From: Leucobacter exalbidus
GTDB lineage: Bacteria; Actinomycetota; Actinomycetes; Actinomycetales; Microbacteriaceae
DNA length: 64,000 nt
Direction: 5' to 3'
Assembly: GCF_017834145.1 (NCBI RefSeq)
Contig: NZ_JAFIDA010000001.1
Span: 2,170,001 to 2,234,000 of the forward strand
Part shown: positions 40,385-49,435 of the stretch, in pieces
Numbering within the stretch: the first letter of the stretch is position 1
Layout: every line of letters starts with the position of its first letter
Translations under genes and position numbers: made by a program
The notes under the pieces: generated by a model
The model's input: the letters and a program-made list of their open reading frames with translations, nothing else
What the model was told of the DNA's origin: nothing
Database searches by the model: none

Positions 40385-42702
40385 CAGGGGGTGCCTCGGT
40401 GCGCGGTATCGGTGGGCGCTGACTGAGCTGTGGGTTTGGGCGCTGCGGGTTTGGGTGCTGCGGGCTCAGGCTTTGCAGTGGCCGACGCCACCAGATCGCG
40501 CAGTGACGCATCGGGCAGATAGGCGCGCGTGAGCGCGATGCCAATGCGCGGCAGATCGCCCTCGTCGCGGTAGATCAGGTGCAGTGACTCGTGACGCGGA
40601 TTGAACTTCTGCTTGAAGCGGTGCAGCGACTTGAACCCGTAAAGGGGCTCGATGAGCCCACCCAACTGTTCGAGCACCTGGTCGATCGGGCCGGTCTCGG
40701 CATCGGCCGGGCGCACCAGGGGTGCACCCGAGAGTGACACAAATTCGTAGCCCTGCTCTGAGAAGTGCTGAGCCGAGGAGGCGATGAGAAACTCCATCAC
40801 CGGGCCGAAGCCGCCGTCTCGGCGCCGCATCAGGTCGAGGGTCCAGCCGATAATGCGGGGTTCGCCCGTGACGGTATCTGCGGGGCCGTAGACGGGCAGC
40901 CACGAGGTGACGCCGTGCAGACTGCCCTCCTCATCGACCGCGATCCCCACGAGCACCCGAGGGTCAAGCGCTTCCTCGACCGTACCGAGCGTGAAGCGCA
41001 TCTCGGGGAGTCCCTTATCGCCCGTCCACTGCTCAGAAATGGCGCGCACCTGGGCGAGTGTCGACCATGGTTCTTCTGAGAGACGCACCATACGAAACGT
41101 GATGTTCTCGCGGGTGGCTCGGTTGATAGAAGTGCGCACCGCGCCCCAGGGCTTGCCCTTAAATTCGAGGCCGGGTAGATCGACGATGGTGTCTTCCGCC
41201 ACGATGACTGACCGCCAGCCGCGGGGGCGGGCCTCGGCCACCGCAGAGCTGACCGAGAACGCACACGGGGTGAGGCCTGCCTGCTGCGTGGTGTGCGCGA
41301 ACTCCTTGAGCGCGGCCTGCGCGGTACTAGCGGCAACGATGGGGTCGCCGAGCATGACGGCTACTCCCGAGTGCGCTTGGTATGCGATCGCGCCGTGAGT
41401 TGCGGTCGTCCCTGAAATGACGGCGGCGGTGTTTGCGGTGAGTGCGGGGGCCGCTGAGTCTCCGGTGGCCGCTGAGGTCACGGTGGCAGATGTCGTCGAG
41501 GTCGCCGCGATGCGCTGATTCAGATCCCACGTGGTCATCCACGAGATGGTGCCCCCGCCAAAGCGCTCGAGCTGCGCAATGAGCTGTTCGCGGGTCAAAC
41601 GATCAGATGCAAGCACGCGTTTGGAGCGTCGCCACGGCACCCTGAATGCGCCGCGTCCGACAAAGACCACGACCAGCAACGCGGCCCACAGCAAGCTGGG
41701 CGCGAGCGCGAGACCGAGCACATCGAGTGGCTCGTCGATGAGGCGCCACTCGATCAGCAGCGGAATCGCGAAGAAAGTGATGGCCGCGGTGACCAGGTTA
41801 TAGAACCCCAAGACGAGGGTGGTGGCCCAGGCGAGCTTGTACCCCAGGCGTAGCCCATTGGCCACCAGCGCGATCACGACCACATCGACGGCCACGTCGA
41901 TGAACGAGGCGATTGGCTGGTTTTTGCCGAGAGGGCCGTCGTACGGAACGAGCAGGTCGAGAAGCTGAATCACGCCGATGGCAATGATGCCAAAGAACGC
42001 TAGGAGGCGCCATTCGCGTTCGCTCGGTCGCCCGGCGCGGTGTCTAAACGCGGGAAGCATGCCGCTCACGATGAGCGCTGCGGTCATGGCAACCGCGTGT
42101 TCAAGGTCGTGCAGCCTGCCCAGGTAGAGCACCGAAATGGCCACCCACAGCACCACACCGATGCGGGCGCGTAACCGCCAGGGGGAGGGGAGCGTCGCAA
42201 TCGCAAACACGAGCGCGGCGAGAGCTCCGCACGAGGGGCCAACGTCAGACACCGTCGTGAGGTGCACCGCCCAGTGCCATCCGGTCTGCGAAACCGCGGC
42301 GAGAATAGCGGCGGCGCCCAAAATGCCGACCACGTGACCGGCCGCGAAGATTGCGATGGTGCGCAGCGTGCCAAACCGCCACTCGGCCCAGCCCACACCG
42401 CCGATCAGCAGCGGAGTGATGCCGAGATATACCCACGGGTGATCCATGAGAAACGGCGAACTGAATATCGTCCACCATCGCGCCTCATGAAATGCGGGGA
42501 GGCCGGTCGCGACCTCCGAGAACCACGGCTGGTCGACCGCGGCCGACCACAGGCTCCCCGAAACAACGCCCACGACCAGCATCGCCAACACCAGCACGGT
42601 GGTGAACGGGGTGCGCCTGATCACCCGCAGCGCGGGGGCGAAACTGCGTTTGGAAGGGGATCCCGTGGGGGAAGACGAGACCGCGGTGTCACTCATATGC
42701 AC
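40384..42702 (-). CDS. Rhomboid-like membrane domain fused to DUF2156 (MprF-type) domain
   Basis: This 772-residue membrane protein has an N-terminal half of about ten helices, whose first six resemble a rhomboid fold. GPSCGALAALVFAIA and HDLEHAVAMTAAL sit where rhomboids place the catalytic Ser and His, but activity is uncertain. The C-terminal half (about 400-740) is a DUF2156/GNAT-like domain as in lysyl-phosphatidylglycerol synthases: GVAVMLGDPIVAAS, FVSLSGAPLVRP, YGFKSLHRFKQKFNPRHESL. Such enzymes aminoacylate phosphatidylglycerol using charged tRNA and so reduce cationic peptide sensitivity. The tRNA-ligase role is inferred from the family. It is coupled to the DUF1345 gene downstream. 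Confidence 0.78.
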   Translation of the reverse strand: MHMSDTAVSSSPTGSPSKRSFAPALRVIRRTPFTTVLVLAMLVVGVVSGSLWSAAVDQPWFSEVATGLPAFHEARWWTIFSSPFLMDHPWVYLGITPLLIGGVGWAEWRFGTLRTIAIFAAGHVVGILGAAAILAAVSQTGWHWAVHLTTVSDVGPSCGALAALVFAIATLPSPWRLRARIGVVLWVAISVLYLGRLHDLEHAVAMTAALIVSGMLPAFRHRAGRPSEREWRLLAFFGIIAIGVIQLLDLLVPYDGPLGKNQPIASFIDVAVDVVVIALVANGLRLGYKLAWATTLVLGFYNLVTAAITFFAIPLLIEWRLIDEPLDVLGLALAPSLLWAALLVVVFVGRGAFRVPWRRSKRVLASDRLTREQLIAQLERFGGGTISWMTTWDLNQRIAATSTTSATVTSAATGDSAAPALTANTAAVISGTTATHGAIAYQAHSGVAVMLGDPIVAASTAQAALKEFAHTTQQAGLTPCAFSVSSAVAEARPRGWRSVIVAEDTIVDLPGLEFKGKPWGAVRTSINRATRENITFRMVRLSEEPWSTLAQVRAISEQWTGDKGLPEMRFTLGTVEEALDPRVLVGIAVDEEGSLHGVTSWLPVYGPADTVTGEPRIIGWTLDLMRRRDGGFGPVMEFLIASSAQHFSEQGYEFVSLSGAPLVRPADAETGPIDQVLEQLGGLIEPLYGFKSLHRFKQKFNPRHESLHLIYRDEGDLPRIGIALTRAYLPDASLRDLVASATAKPEPAAPKPAAPKPTAQSAPTDTAHRGTP

Positions 42703-42796
42703 AGTCTACGAAATTCGCGAACAGCTGTGGAATAATCACGCCGCAATGTTTGAGCGGTGTCCATGTTTTTCGTGCCCCGTGGCGTGGTGATACAGC

Positions 42797-42824
42797 AACG
42801 CCTGGGGCGGTGAAGCCCCAGGCG
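42797..42824 (-). terminator. Terminator hairpin downstream of trpS
   Basis: ACGCCTGGGGC (42797-42807) pairs perfectly with GCCCCAGGCGT (42814-42824) over a 6-base loop, 36 bp past the trpS stop. Confidence 0.72.
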
Positions 42825-42859
42825 TGCAGCAGGTTATTGCGTCAACGGTGTGCGGTGAC

Positions 42860-44011
<1,152 letters not shown>

Positions 44012-44027
44012 TCACCAGCGAGCGACT

Positions 44028-44888
44028 TTAGACGCGGTAGTCAACGACGACGGGGGCGTGGTCTGACCAGCGCTCGTCGTAGGAGGCTGCACGGTCAATG
44101 ACGTAGTTCTCGACGCGCTCACCGAGCTCGGGGGTGACGACGTGGTAATCGATGCGCCAACCGGTGTCGTTGTCGAACGCCTGGCCGCGGTTTGACCACC
44201 ACGAGTAGGGGCCGTCAACCTCGCCGGCCCACTTGCGACCCACGTCAACCCAGCCGAGGCCGGGGCCTTCGCTGCCGTCGACACCGGTCACGGTTTCGCC
44301 CTTGGGGCCGAAGAACCGGTCGAAGTAGGCGCGCTCCTGGGGCAGGAACCCAGACTTCTTTACGTTGCCCTTCCAGTTCTTGATGTCGAACTCGCGGTGA
44401 CCCACGTTGAAGTCACCCACGATCGAGACGAGCGCGCCCTCGGCGGCGAGCTCGCTCATGCGGGTGCCCATGGCGTCAAGGAAGGCCCACTTGGCTTCCT
44501 GGCGGGGGCTGCCCACCTCACCCGAGTGGGTGTAGTTGCTGATGACGGTGAAGGGCTTGCCGCCCAGCTCAAAGTCGGCCTCAATCCAGCGACCCGACGA
44601 CTGAATGCGCTCTTGCGCATCAGCGGCGCCGAGGCCGACGCGGTGCGCGGTGGCGGGCACACGGCTCGCGATCGCGACACCCGCGCGACCCTTGATATCG
44701 CACGGATCGTGCAGCCAGTGCCAGCCGGCATCGCCGAGAAACTGCTGCAGGTGCTCGTCTTGGGCTCGCACCTCCTGCAGTGCGAGGACATCGACATCGC
44801 GAGCGGCAAGCCACTCACCCATGCCCTTGCGGTATGCGGCACGAATGCCGTTGACGTTGACGGAGGCGACGCGCAGTGTTTCGACCAT
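44028..44888 (-). CDS. xth: Exodeoxyribonuclease III family protein, paralogue 2
   Basis: This 286-residue exonuclease III / AP endonuclease belongs to the EEP superfamily. Catalytic motifs are ASVNVNGIRAAYRKG, LQEVRAQDEHL with the metal Glu, VGDFNVGHREFDIKN and the C-terminal SDHAPVVVDY. It acts on abasic sites and 3' ends in base-excision repair. It starts 14 bp after the paralogue at 44903, so the two form an operon. Sequence similarity between the two is modest, so they are different subfamilies rather than a recent duplication. Confidence 0.88.
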   Translation of the reverse strand: MVETLRVASVNVNGIRAAYRKGMGEWLAARDVDVLALQEVRAQDEHLQQFLGDAGWHWLHDPCDIKGRAGVAIASRVPATAHRVGLGAADAQERIQSSGRWIEADFELGGKPFTVISNYTHSGEVGSPRQEAKWAFLDAMGTRMSELAAEGALVSIVGDFNVGHREFDIKNWKGNVKKSGFLPQERAYFDRFFGPKGETVTGVDGSEGPGLGWVDVGRKWAGEVDGPYSWWSNRGQAFDNDTGWRIDYHVVTPELGERVENYVIDRAASYDERWSDHAPVVVDYRV

Positions 44889-44902
44889 GTGTTCCAGTGT
44901 AC

Positions 44903-45781
44903 TTAGAAGACCATGGGGCGGTCGTACTCATCCTCAAAGGTGCCGCCGAGCAGGCTCGGTTCGATGTCGGCGACGACGGGCACGTGGTCGCTCGGGCCAT
45001 CGCCGCGGCGTTCGTCGCGGTGGATCGAGGCGCCGGTGACGGCGTCAGCGAATCCTGGCGCGGCCATGATGAAGTCGATGCGCATGCCCTCGTCTTTGGG
45101 GAAGCGGCCGGCCTTGTAATCCCAGAAGGTGAATCCCTCGGGAACGATCGGGCGCACCACGTCATCCACGAGCGGCGTGAACGATTCGAACATCTCGCGC
45201 TCGACGGCAGAGACGTGGGTGGACTTGCCGACGGTGAACGAGGGGTCACCCATGTCGGCTTCGAGCGGAGCGATGTTCCAGTCGCCCATGAGCGCGAGGG
45301 CCAAATCGGGGTCCTCTTCAAGCCACGCCTCGGTGTTGCGGCGCAGCGCCGCGAGCCACTCGAGCTTGTATGCGAAGTGGGGGTCGTCAATGCCGCGCCC
45401 GTTGGGCACGTAGAGGCTCCACAGGCGCAGGTCGCCCACGGTCACGCCGAGGGCGCGGGCCTCGAGTGGCAGGTCGTTGGGGCCGGTGCCCTGCACGTCT
45501 TCTTGTCCCTTGATGGGCTTGCCGAAGCCGGGCATGCCGTCGAATTCGCGGGCGACGTCGGTCATTTCGTGGCGGCTCGCGAAGGCGACACCGTTCCACT
45601 GGTTGAGGCCGTGCAGCTCGAGGTGGTAGCCCGCGCGCTCAAAAGCTTCGACGGGAAATTGATCGGGGCGGCACTTGATCTCTTGCATGGCGAGTACGTC
45701 GATGTCTTCGCGAACGAGCCAGTCGACGACGCGGCCGACGCGAGTACGGATCGAGTTGACGTTCCAAGTGGCGATGCGCAT
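44903..45781 (-). CDS. xth: Exodeoxyribonuclease III, paralogue 1
   Basis: This 292-residue exodeoxyribonuclease III has ATWNVNSIRTRVGRVVDWL at the N-terminus, AMQEIKCRPDQFP with the metal Glu, SLYVPNGRGIDDPHFAYKL, MGDWNIAPLEADMG and a terminal GPSDHVPVVADI. The ATG at 45781 (MRIATWNVNS) is the family start; the longer open frame above has no support. First gene of an operon with the second xth. The 179-bp region to the divergent surface protein gene holds only promoters. Confidence 0.92.
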   Translation of the reverse strand: MRIATWNVNSIRTRVGRVVDWLVREDIDVLAMQEIKCRPDQFPVEAFERAGYHLELHGLNQWNGVAFASRHEMTDVAREFDGMPGFGKPIKGQEDVQGTGPNDLPLEARALGVTVGDLRLWSLYVPNGRGIDDPHFAYKLEWLAALRRNTEAWLEEDPDLALALMGDWNIAPLEADMGDPSFTVGKSTHVSAVEREMFESFTPLVDDVVRPIVPEGFTFWDYKAGRFPKDEGMRIDFIMAAPGFADAVTGASIHRDERRGDGPSDHVPVVADIEPSLLGGTFEDEYDRPMVF

Positions 45782-45960
45782 GCCTCTAAGCCTAGGGCGT
45801 GCGCCTCCCTCGCGGCGTCCCCGCGGGTCGCCGATCAGCAAATACGTAATTTGCCCCGATGTCAATTTTGGCCACCGTCCATAGTCTGCACTTAAGGTAA
45901 CAGCGCACACGGGGCGGTCACCGAGCGTCTGACGCGTGCGCATGAGCATTGGTGGAGAAG

Positions 45961-47706
45961 ATGAATTCACGTGTGCGTGACACGGGCCGTAAGCCCGGGT
46001 CGCAACGTCGACCTGGTCGCAGCATTGCCGCGATCGTGTTTGCGGCGGCTCTCACAATGGGGCCAGGAGTGTTGGCCGCGCAGGCCGATGCCCCCGATCC
46101 CACGGTGGTGACGGCGGCGATCGAGCCCGCTGTGACCGAAGCCCTTCCGGCAGCGGAGCTTGCTCCCGAAGCTGCTCCGGATCCCGCCCCAGCCGCAGCG
46201 CCCCTGGCTGAGCCGGCGCCCGAGCCGGTCGCGGTCCCCGAGCCCGAACCCGTGGTGATCCCGGAACCCGTCGTGGTTCCCGCACCCGTGGTGGAACCTG
46301 CGCCGGTCGTAGTGCCCGAGCCCGTCGTGGTTCCCGAACCAGTGGTGGTTCCCGAGCCAGAGGTAGCCCCCGTGGTTGTGCCGGTGCCCGTCGAAGTTGA
46401 CGAGACCGATGCCGCCCCCGCAGCAGATGAGTCTGATGCAGAAGAAACTATTGCGCCCGTGGCAGCGAAGTCACTCGCAAAGACTGCTGAGCAGCCGAAG
46501 ACAGACGCACCGAAGGCAGAGTCGCCGAAGACAGTCGCACCGAAGACCGAGTCAAAGGGCAACGGCAACGACAACCCCGGCGAAAACGTACAGATCTGCC
46601 ACGCCACCGGTAAAGCCGGCAAGTGGGTGATGAACTCGCCCAATAAGAACGGCAACGTGAGCGGTCACGCCGGTCACCAGGGTGGGCGCGACATCATTCC
46701 GGCGTTCGAATACAAGCACAACGGTGAAACGCTCTGGTTCCCCGGGCAGAACTGGGACGAAGCAGGCCAGGCCATTTTCAATAACGGTTGTGTGACTCCT
46801 GATGATCCGGATCCTAGCGACGATCCCGGGCTGACCATCACGCCCCCCGACTGCGTTGCAGCAGGTGAAGAATCACCCGCGAGCTTTACCGCAGTAGTGA
46901 CCGTGCCCGAGGGGCGCGATTCCCTGAAACTGGTTGTCACCTCGGGTGAGTGGTCAGCCACCGTAGACGTAGACGGCTCAGGTACCTACGCGGTACCGCT
47001 CAATGGGCTCGGCGATTACCAGGTGGCGCTCTACGGCGAGGGTGATCTCGAAGCAAGCGAAAGCTTCACGCTCGCAGCATGCGACGACCCGGTCACTCCC
47101 GATCCCGCCAGCATCACGCTCGCAATTGACGAGTGCACCGTACCCGGTGGCGACATCGAAGAGACCGGCACCGTAGGCATCAGCGGCGCACAGGTTGGCG
47201 AAACCTACCTCGTGACCCTCGCACTCGACGGCAGTGAAACCTACAGCGTCGAGGTCGTCGCTGACAGTGCAGACTTCACCGTAGAGGTGCCGCTGGCCGG
47301 TGCAGGCGAGTACACGGCGACCGTTACCTCGGGCGACGAATCCAGCTCGGTAACGGCAGTCGTCACCGAGTGCCCGCCGGTAGTTCCTGAGCCGCCGGTA
47401 GTTCCCGAGCCCCCGGTAGTTCCCGAGCCGCCCGTGGTTCCTGAGCCTCCCGTGGTTCCCGAGCCGCCCGTAGTGCCTGAGGCTCCCGTAACGCCGGTGC
47501 CGCCGGCCGCAGTGGTGCCTCCGGTCGCCACCCCGGTGGTTACGCCTCCCGCAACGGTCACCCCGGCGCCCAAGGCCGCACTGGCCGTGACCGGCGCGAA
47601 CGACGCAGGCGCACAAGCGGGGATCGCGGCACTCGCGCTCGCCGCAGGAATCGCGCTCATGATTGGTGCGAAGCGGAGGCGCAACGCGCTGACGCATCGC
47701 CCGTAA
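45961..47706 (+). CDS. Cell-wall-anchored surface protein with LAVTG sorting signal
   Basis: This 581-residue secreted protein has a signal peptide (SIAAIVFAAALTMGPGVLA) after a basic start. A Pro-Glu-Val repeat (PEPVVVPEPVV units) spans about 80-145. A compact domain begins at Cys213 with QICHATGKAG, then GHAGHQGGRDIIPAF and WDEAGQAIFNNGCVTP; this is a conserved extracellular module of unknown function in actinobacteria. Two Ig-like beta repeats follow (about 290-470), then VVPEPP repeats (474-507). The C-terminus has LAVTG (541-545), a hydrophobic stretch and KRRR, a class E-type sortase signal. The ATG at 45961 has GGTGGAG close upstream. The Pro-rich parts are probably wall-spanning stalks. 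Confidence 0.83.
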   Translation: MNSRVRDTGRKPGSQRRPGRSIAAIVFAAALTMGPGVLAAQADAPDPTVVTAAIEPAVTEALPAAELAPEAAPDPAPAAAPLAEPAPEPVAVPEPEPVVIPEPVVVPAPVVEPAPVVVPEPVVVPEPVVVPEPEVAPVVVPVPVEVDETDAAPAADESDAEETIAPVAAKSLAKTAEQPKTDAPKAESPKTVAPKTESKGNGNDNPGENVQICHATGKAGKWVMNSPNKNGNVSGHAGHQGGRDIIPAFEYKHNGETLWFPGQNWDEAGQAIFNNGCVTPDDPDPSDDPGLTITPPDCVAAGEESPASFTAVVTVPEGRDSLKLVVTSGEWSATVDVDGSGTYAVPLNGLGDYQVALYGEGDLEASESFTLAACDDPVTPDPASITLAIDECTVPGGDIEETGTVGISGAQVGETYLVTLALDGSETYSVEVVADSADFTVEVPLAGAGEYTATVTSGDESSSVTAVVTECPPVVPEPPVVPEPPVVPEPPVVPEPPVVPEPPVVPEAPVTPVPPAAVVPPVATPVVTPPATVTPAPKAALAVTGANDAGAQAGIAALALAAGIALMIGAKRRRNALTHRP

Positions 47707-47744
47707 GCGGCGAAGCCAATACTGGTTCGACGCTGAGTGACACA

Positions 47745-47775
47745 CATGGCCGCGGTGAAATTCACCGCGGCCATG
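47745..47775 (+). terminator. Rho-independent terminator of the surface protein gene
   Basis: CATGGCCGCGGTGAA (47745-47759) pairs perfectly with TTCACCGCGGCCATG (47761-47775), followed by TTTGTTATT. Confidence 0.85.
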
Positions 47776-47866
47776 TTTGTTATTCCAGGGCGTGCACAGT
47801 GGATTCGGGTAGATTTAAGGCTCGGTCATGTGCGCATCGCGCATCTATAGGCACGGGGAATACTGA

Positions 47867-49207
47867 ATGGGCAAGAAACTCGCTGACGGAACACAGCGTT
47901 CAACGTTTGTGCGTCACGGCAAACTGCGCCGGTCAAAGAGCTGGAGCAATGCACTGCGCATCCTGCTGACGACCGCAATTGTGGTGGTGCTCAGCGGCGT
48001 CGCCACGGTGTCATACGCGGTGTGGGGCCTGGCGAAAGACATTCGCACGGTCGAACTCGCGGGTGGCCCCAACGGAGTGGGCGCCGGCGCCGAATCAATC
48101 GACGGCGCACTCACGATTCTGCTCGTGGGCTCAGACTCGCGGCAGGGTCAAGCCATCGATGATGGCGAAGAGGGCGAACTCAATGATGTGAACCTGATGC
48201 TGCACGTCTCGGCCGATCACCAGAACGCCACGGTTGTCAGCTTTCCGCGTGACCTCATGGTGCCGTTTCCGAGCTGCCCCGGCCCGAACGGTGAGCCCGA
48301 GTACTACTCGCCGATGAGTGAGCAGCAGCTCAACAGCGCGATGATGTACGGCGGGCTGCCGTGTGTGGCCGCCACGCTGTCTGAGCTGACCGGCATGCCG
48401 ATTCCCTACGCTGGGCTCGTCACCTTTGACGGTGTGATTGGCATCTCGAACGCCCTCGGCGGCGTTGACGTGTGCTTGGCTCAGCCCATCGTTGACCCGA
48501 ATGCAGATCTCGATCTGCCCGCGGGCATGAACAATCTTGTGGGCATGGATGCGCTGCAGTTCTTGCGCACCCGCCACGGCGTTGGCGACGGCGGCGACAC
48601 CAGCCGCATCAGCAACCAGCAGATCTTCATGTCGGCGATGCTGCGCAAGCTGAAAGACGGCGATACGCTCTCTGACCCCGTGAAGGTGTACGGCCTCGCC
48701 AAGGCTGGCGTCGAGAATATGACGCTGTCGAGCAATATGGCGAGCGTGCAGTTCATGCAGTCGGTGGCTGGAACCGTTAAGGACATTGACCTCGAGCGCA
48801 TCAACTTTGTGCAGTACCCGTCGTCTTCGCACCCGTACGAAAAGGGTCGCCTGACGCCGAACTACCTTGACGCCGAGACCCTGTTCGAGGTCATTCAGAG
48901 CGGCCAGCCGTTCGAGGTCGCCAGCGTGGGCGAAGGCGTTGAAGTCGAAGGCGAGGGCGACCCCGCTGTTGACCCTGCGACCGATCCCGCCGTTGACCCG
49001 GCCGCTGAGCCAGATCCTGCGGTTGACCCCGCAACTGATCCGGCTGTCGATCCCGCCGCAGAGCCAGATCCTGCGGTTGACCCTGCGACCGATCCCGCAG
49101 CCGAGCCTGCGCCGGTTGAGGATTCGGGCCCGATCAAGCTGCCCGAGAACATCACAGGCCAGCAGGCCAGCAGCGCGACCTGCTCGCTCGGGCGCACCGT
49201 CTTCTAG
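47867..49207 (+). CDS. LytR-CpsA-Psr (LCP) family wall-polymer transferase
   Basis: This 446-residue protein has a short basic cytoplasmic tail, one membrane helix at about 28-50 (ALRILLTTAIVVVLSGVATV) and an LCP domain at about 80-300. The domain contains LLVGSDSRQG, VSFPRDLMV and LRTRHGVGDGGDTSR with the Arg and Asp residues that bind the lipid phosphate. LCP proteins attach teichoic acids or arabinogalactan-type polymers to peptidoglycan. The C-terminus after about 360 has an acidic tandem repeat of DPAVDPATDPA-like units, unusual for the family and probably extended. Confidence 0.9.
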   Translation: MGKKLADGTQRSTFVRHGKLRRSKSWSNALRILLTTAIVVVLSGVATVSYAVWGLAKDIRTVELAGGPNGVGAGAESIDGALTILLVGSDSRQGQAIDDGEEGELNDVNLMLHVSADHQNATVVSFPRDLMVPFPSCPGPNGEPEYYSPMSEQQLNSAMMYGGLPCVAATLSELTGMPIPYAGLVTFDGVIGISNALGGVDVCLAQPIVDPNADLDLPAGMNNLVGMDALQFLRTRHGVGDGGDTSRISNQQIFMSAMLRKLKDGDTLSDPVKVYGLAKAGVENMTLSSNMASVQFMQSVAGTVKDIDLERINFVQYPSSSHPYEKGRLTPNYLDAETLFEVIQSGQPFEVASVGEGVEVEGEGDPAVDPATDPAVDPAAEPDPAVDPATDPAVDPAAEPDPAVDPATDPAAEPAPVEDSGPIKLPENITGQQASSATCSLGRTVF

Positions 49208-49222
49208 CCCCTGATAGCTCGG

Positions 49223-49253
49223 CCGCATCTCGCGCTTTATTTGCGGGATGCGG
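49223..49253 (+). terminator. Hairpin downstream of the LCP gene
   Basis: CCGCATCTCGC (49223-49233) pairs with GCGGGATGCGG (49243-49253) with one mismatch, 16 bp after the LCP stop. There is no clear T-run. Confidence 0.5.
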
Positions 49254-49344
49254 CACGAGTTTGAAGACACGCCGACATTTACCCCCGCGCCGATTTCTCG
49301 TGAGCGGGGTGCGTCCGGTAAGGTGGGGAACGGTGTTTACACCA

Positions 49345-49435
49345 GGAGACGTGCCGGAGCGGCCGAACGGACTTCACTGCTAATGAAGGGTTGGGGTTAA
49401 CTCAACCGGGGGTTCAAATCCCCCCGTCTCCGCCA
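49345..49435 (+). tRNA. tRNA-Ser (GCT anticodon)
   Basis: This 91-nt tRNA includes an encoded CCA. The acceptor stem is GGAGACG/CGTCTCC, the anticodon loop carries GCT (ACTGCTAA), a long variable arm (GGTTGGGGTTAACTCAACC) marks it as a class II serine tRNA, and the T-arm is GGGGG-TTCAAAT-CCCCC. It is intact. The serine recombinase gene next to it is read in the opposite direction and runs into it. Confidence 0.96.

Noticed and set aside
47373..47520. CRISPR-like periodic repeats in the surface protein gene
   Set aside because: The short units encode VVPEPP in frame, and there are no unique spacers or cas genes. No CRISPR array is seen anywhere in the window.
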